Positions 21,638 to 24,225 of a stretch of 24,225 nt of DNA are shown here, in pieces. Within the stretch, counting starts at the first letter, position 1; each line of letters begins with the position of its first letter. The notes beneath the pieces were generated by a model. It did not search any database, was not told the DNA's origin, and worked only from the letters and a program-made list of their open reading frames with translations. This stretch comes from an uncultured Verrucomicrobiales bacterium (GTDB taxonomy: Bacteria > Verrucomicrobiota > Verrucomicrobiia > Verrucomicrobiales > Akkermansiaceae), in contig CALBJX010000096.1 of the NCBI GenBank assembly GCA_937893015.1, forward strand, positions 1-24,225, read 5' to 3'. A program made the position numbers and the translations under genes.

Positions 21638-24225
21638 ATGGAAAACATCATCTACAACGAGGTTATCATCACCGATCAGCCGGCGCGTCCCGGCATGCGC
21701 ACCATCGACTTCGGCGAACGCGGAACATTCACGCTCGCGGAGAATGCCGATGTCGTCATCTCTTTGAAGCTCGACGACCGCGGCGAGCTTGTCATCACCC
21801 CTGAGCGCGAGGATGCCGAGCCCATCACTATTTCCGCTGAGCTGCGCCCCGATGAGTGGGCCCGCAAGAGCGACGACACCTACTGGCAGACCAACCGCCT
21901 CATCCCCGGCATGCAGGCGGGCACCTACCGCCTCTCCGGCTGGCTGGAGAACGAAGACTCCGGTTACGGCAGTTATATTTTCTACGCCGTGCGCATCTTG
22001 GCGGCAGATAAGAAAACGCCCGCGAAGGAGCGCAAGCCCCTCTGCCCCGCGGGCGGCTCCTGCGCATTCAAGGCGGAGGAAGGCGACGCCGCCGAGGGCC
22101 CGCAGGCCACCCTGCCCGCCGCAAGCACGGGCAAGTGCCGCGACACCGCCGAGCTCACCTACGAGGGCGAAGATGCGGGCCCCCTCGCCCTCGGCTTCAC
22201 CCCGCAGAGCACCTTTGAGCGCACCGCCGTGCGCAGCGGCAACACCCTCACCATCAGTTCCCCCGCGGGAGAGCCGCTGAGCTTTGCGCTCGCCGCAGGC
22301 AGCAGCGAGTCCGCCCCCACGGGCAGCAGCATCAACTCGGCCACCCGCGTGCAGCTGCAAAACGCGGACGGCACCCCCTGCCCCGCGGACGGCACGCCCG
22401 CGCAATACCTCCTCACCGACGGCGACGGCACCCGCCTGCTCTTCTCGGCGGAGACGGGCCGCGTCACCGCCCTGATTGCCGCGGATGACAGCTGCGAAAC
22501 GGCGGAAGAGCACGCACAGAGCATCATCACCATCTGCGACGCGGACGGCTACCTTGCCGCCGCCTACAGCGAAAGCGACGGCCTGCAACGCTACACACGC
22601 GGGGCGGACGGCGCCGTGCTGACGGAGTATTTTTCCGCCGCCGCCGTCATCGTGAACCCCGACGGCAGCTTTACCACGGAGGGTGATCCCTACAAGACGG
22701 AGCACTACGCCGCCGTGCGCAACGCGGACGGCAGCATCACCACCACCATCACGCGGCAGCAGGCGGGGCTGCCCGCCGTCGTCACCACCCGCACGGAGAG
22801 CGAGGGCCGCGTCACCATCACCAAGGGCAGCGGCGCCGAAGCCGTCACGAAAACGTACACCACCTACGACCTCACGGGCAACACCACCGCCACGCTGGAG
22901 ACCGTGACGACCGCCGGCAGCGACACGCCCGCGAGCGCGGTGCTCACCATCACGCGACAGGATGCGGGCGGCCCCGTGCTGCTGAGCCGCACCACGGGCT
23001 ACGGCACGACGGAGGAACAAACGACCTATTACAGCTACGACACGCAGAGCTCGCGCCTGGTGCGCATCACCCGCCCCGACGGCAGCACCACGCGCTACGA
23101 ATACGATGCCCTCGGCCGCACCACGCTGGAGGCCACCCCCACCGCCGAAGGCGGGGAGGAGGTGACGCAGACGACCTACCGCGACGCCGCAGAGACAGCG
23201 CGTTTTGCGGACACCCGCCCTGCGGAAGTAACCATCACGCGCAACGGCACCCTCATCCGCCGCGAGGTGCATGAATATGAAGACGGAGACGCCGTGAACT
23301 CCGAGCTCATCACCACCACGGCAGCGGGTGCCCTGCAGGCGCAGACGACATACACCGAGCACTACGGCGCCGCGCCCGCCTATGCCTACGCCGCGGGCAA
23401 GCTCAAGCACACACGCGATATCAGCGGCGTGCAGACCGATTACGAATACACCCCCACCCGCGAGCACGGTGCCGCCCACAAACTCACCATCACCACCCGC
23501 GGCGCGGACGGCGCACTTGCCGCCGGGCAGAGCCGCCTGACGGAACGCTTTATCGCCGCGGACGAAACAACCGCCTTCGAGCAGGAAAGCATCTGGAGCG
23601 GCGTGCAATGGCTGCTGCTGAATACGGCTGCGTATGAATACGACGCGCAGCACCGCCTCATCCGCACCACGCGCGGCAACGGGCGCCGCAGCGAGACAAC
23701 GTGGATGTGCTGCGGCAAGCTCTCCGAGACGGACGAAAACGGCATCCGCACGGACTACGCCTACAACAGCGCACAGCAGCTCATCGAAGAAAGCCGCGCC
23801 GCGGTCTACGACGGCGACACCTGCATCACCCCCGAACGCATCACCGAGTACGAACGCGACGCACAGGGGCGCACCACCGCCACCACGCAGCGCATCGGCC
23901 CCATGGCAAGCAGCACGCACACGGAGTACGACGGCCTCGGCCGCGCCGTGGCACAGACGGATGCCCTCGGACGCCGCAGCACGACCACCTACAGCGCGGA
24001 CGGGCGGACCACCACGCAGACCTCCCCCACGGGAGCCGAGAGCATCAGCACCCGCAACACGGACGGCAGCACCGCGAGCCTCAGCGGCAGCGCACAACGC
24101 GCCGTGCAGTACAGCTACGACATGACGGCGGAGCACTGCCGCCGCACCACCATCCGCACCGCGTCCGGCGCCCTGCTCTCGCAGACCGTGGAGGACGGCT
24201 TCGGCCGCACGATTGAGGAAAGCGT
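21638..24225 (+). CDS. RHS/YD-repeat protein, 5' part (runs off the window)
   Basis: The frame from ATG 21638 (MENIIYNEVIITDQPARPG) is open for 862 codons to the window end, so the C-terminus is missing. The N-terminal part (about 1-125) looks like a globular beta domain (IPGMQAGTYRLSGWLENEDS); there is no signal peptide or membrane segment. A Thr/Ala/Asp-rich beta-strand array follows. YD repeats become clear from about residue 464: TTRYEYDALGRTT, AAYEYDAQHRLIRTTRGNG (about 665), TDYAYNSAQQLIEE (about 705), TEYERDAQGRTTATTQ (about 735) and HTEYDGLGRAVAQTDALGRR (about 760). RHS proteins build a closed shell, often around a C-terminal toxin; whether a toxin and immunity gene follow cannot be seen. 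Lack of a signal peptide suggests delivery by a dedicated secretion system or an intracellular role. The antisense frame is also long but has no recognisable family. Confidence 0.92.
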   Translation, partial: MENIIYNEVIITDQPARPGMRTIDFGERGTFTLAENADVVISLKLDDRGELVITPEREDAEPITISAELRPDEWARKSDDTYWQTNRLIPGMQAGTYRLSGWLENEDSGYGSYIFYAVRILAADKKTPAKERKPLCPAGGSCAFKAEEGDAAEGPQATLPAASTGKCRDTAELTYEGEDAGPLALGFTPQSTFERTAVRSGNTLTISSPAGEPLSFALAAGSSESAPTGSSINSATRVQLQNADGTPCPADGTPAQYLLTDGDGTRLLFSAETGRVTALIAADDSCETAEEHAQSIITICDADGYLAAAYSESDGLQRYTRGADGAVLTEYFSAAAVIVNPDGSFTTEGDPYKTEHYAAVRNADGSITTTITRQQAGLPAVVTTRTESEGRVTITKGSGAEAVTKTYTTYDLTGNTTATLETVTTAGSDTPASAVLTITRQDAGGPVLLSRTTGYGTTEEQTTYYSYDTQSSRLVRITRPDGSTTRYEYDALGRTTLEATPTAEGGEEVTQTTYRDAAETARFADTRPAEVTITRNGTLIRREVHEYEDGDAVNSELITTTAAGALQAQTTYTEHYGAAPAYAYAAGKLKHTRDISGVQTDYEYTPTREHGAAHKLTITTRGADGALAAGQSRLTERFIAADETTAFEQESIWSGVQWLLLNTAAYEYDAQHRLIRTTRGNGRRSETTWMCCGKLSETDENGIRTDYAYNSAQQLIEESRAAVYDGDTCITPERITEYERDAQGRTTATTQRIGPMASSTHTEYDGLGRAVAQTDALGRRSTTTYSADGRTTTQTSPTGAESISTRNTDGSTASLSGSAQRAVQYSYDMTAEHCRRTTIRTASGALLSQTVEDGFGRTIEES

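Noticed and set aside
21629..24136. 835-codon open frame on the minus strand at the right end
   Set aside because: The plus strand encodes clear RHS/YD repeats (YEYDALGRT and similar) in a frame open to the window end, preceded by two promoters. The minus frame is its mirror.

Overview
The window looks like a chromosomal segment of a GC-rich, Gram-negative-type bacterium. My best guess is Verrucomicrobiota (an Akkermansia-like lineage), from the overall feel of the housekeeping proteins and the RHS protein; this is tentative because no ribosomal or other strong phylogenetic marker is present. Most genes have dense, GC-rich codon use. The stretch 6.3-10.4 kb is visibly more AT-rich, as expected for acquired defence genes.

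Layout. 1-520: a minus-strand tRNA operon (Thr-CGT, then two identical Lys-CTT copies) with a good promoter and a hairpin terminator. 716-6190: minus-strand bioB, followed after 4 nt by a large secreted M16 peptidase that carries an extra C-terminal domain resembling clan CD (gingipain/caspase-fold) cysteine peptidases. 6.3-14.9 kb: a restriction island with three systems. The first is a plus-strand type II pair, an XRE-type HTH fused to a C5 cytosine methyltransferase plus a PD-(D/E)XK endonuclease. The second is a solitary DpnI homologue, with a small unknown gene converging on it. The third is a minus-strand operon of C5 methyltransferase, McrB-like AAA+ GTPase and LlaJI/McrC-like nuclease. 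A 79-bp near-perfect direct repeat containing a 21-bp perfect palindrome brackets the DpnI segment; its right copy abuts the 3' end of a CAT-anticodon tRNA gene.

14.98-21.1 kb: a minus-strand housekeeping cluster of a class A penicillin-binding protein, a conserved protein of unknown function, cysteine desulfurase SufS, a 100-residue unknown protein and a gamma-type carbonic anhydrase, with small gaps or an ATGA overlap. The penicillin-binding protein keeps its glycosyltransferase motifs but has lost the transpeptidase SxxK and SxN motifs. 21.3 kb to the end: two tandem promoters and the first 862 codons of a plus-strand RHS/YD-repeat protein that runs off the window. Its antisense frame is open for 835 codons and could easily be mistaken for the gene.

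The three restriction systems screen for different marks: two act on sites lacking the host's own C5 methylation, and the DpnI homologue acts on foreign N6-methyladenine in GATC. The most unusual observations are the M16/clan CD fusion, the apparently dead transpeptidase domain, the palindrome-bearing direct repeats around the DpnI module, and the operator-like dyads at the restriction gene promoters.
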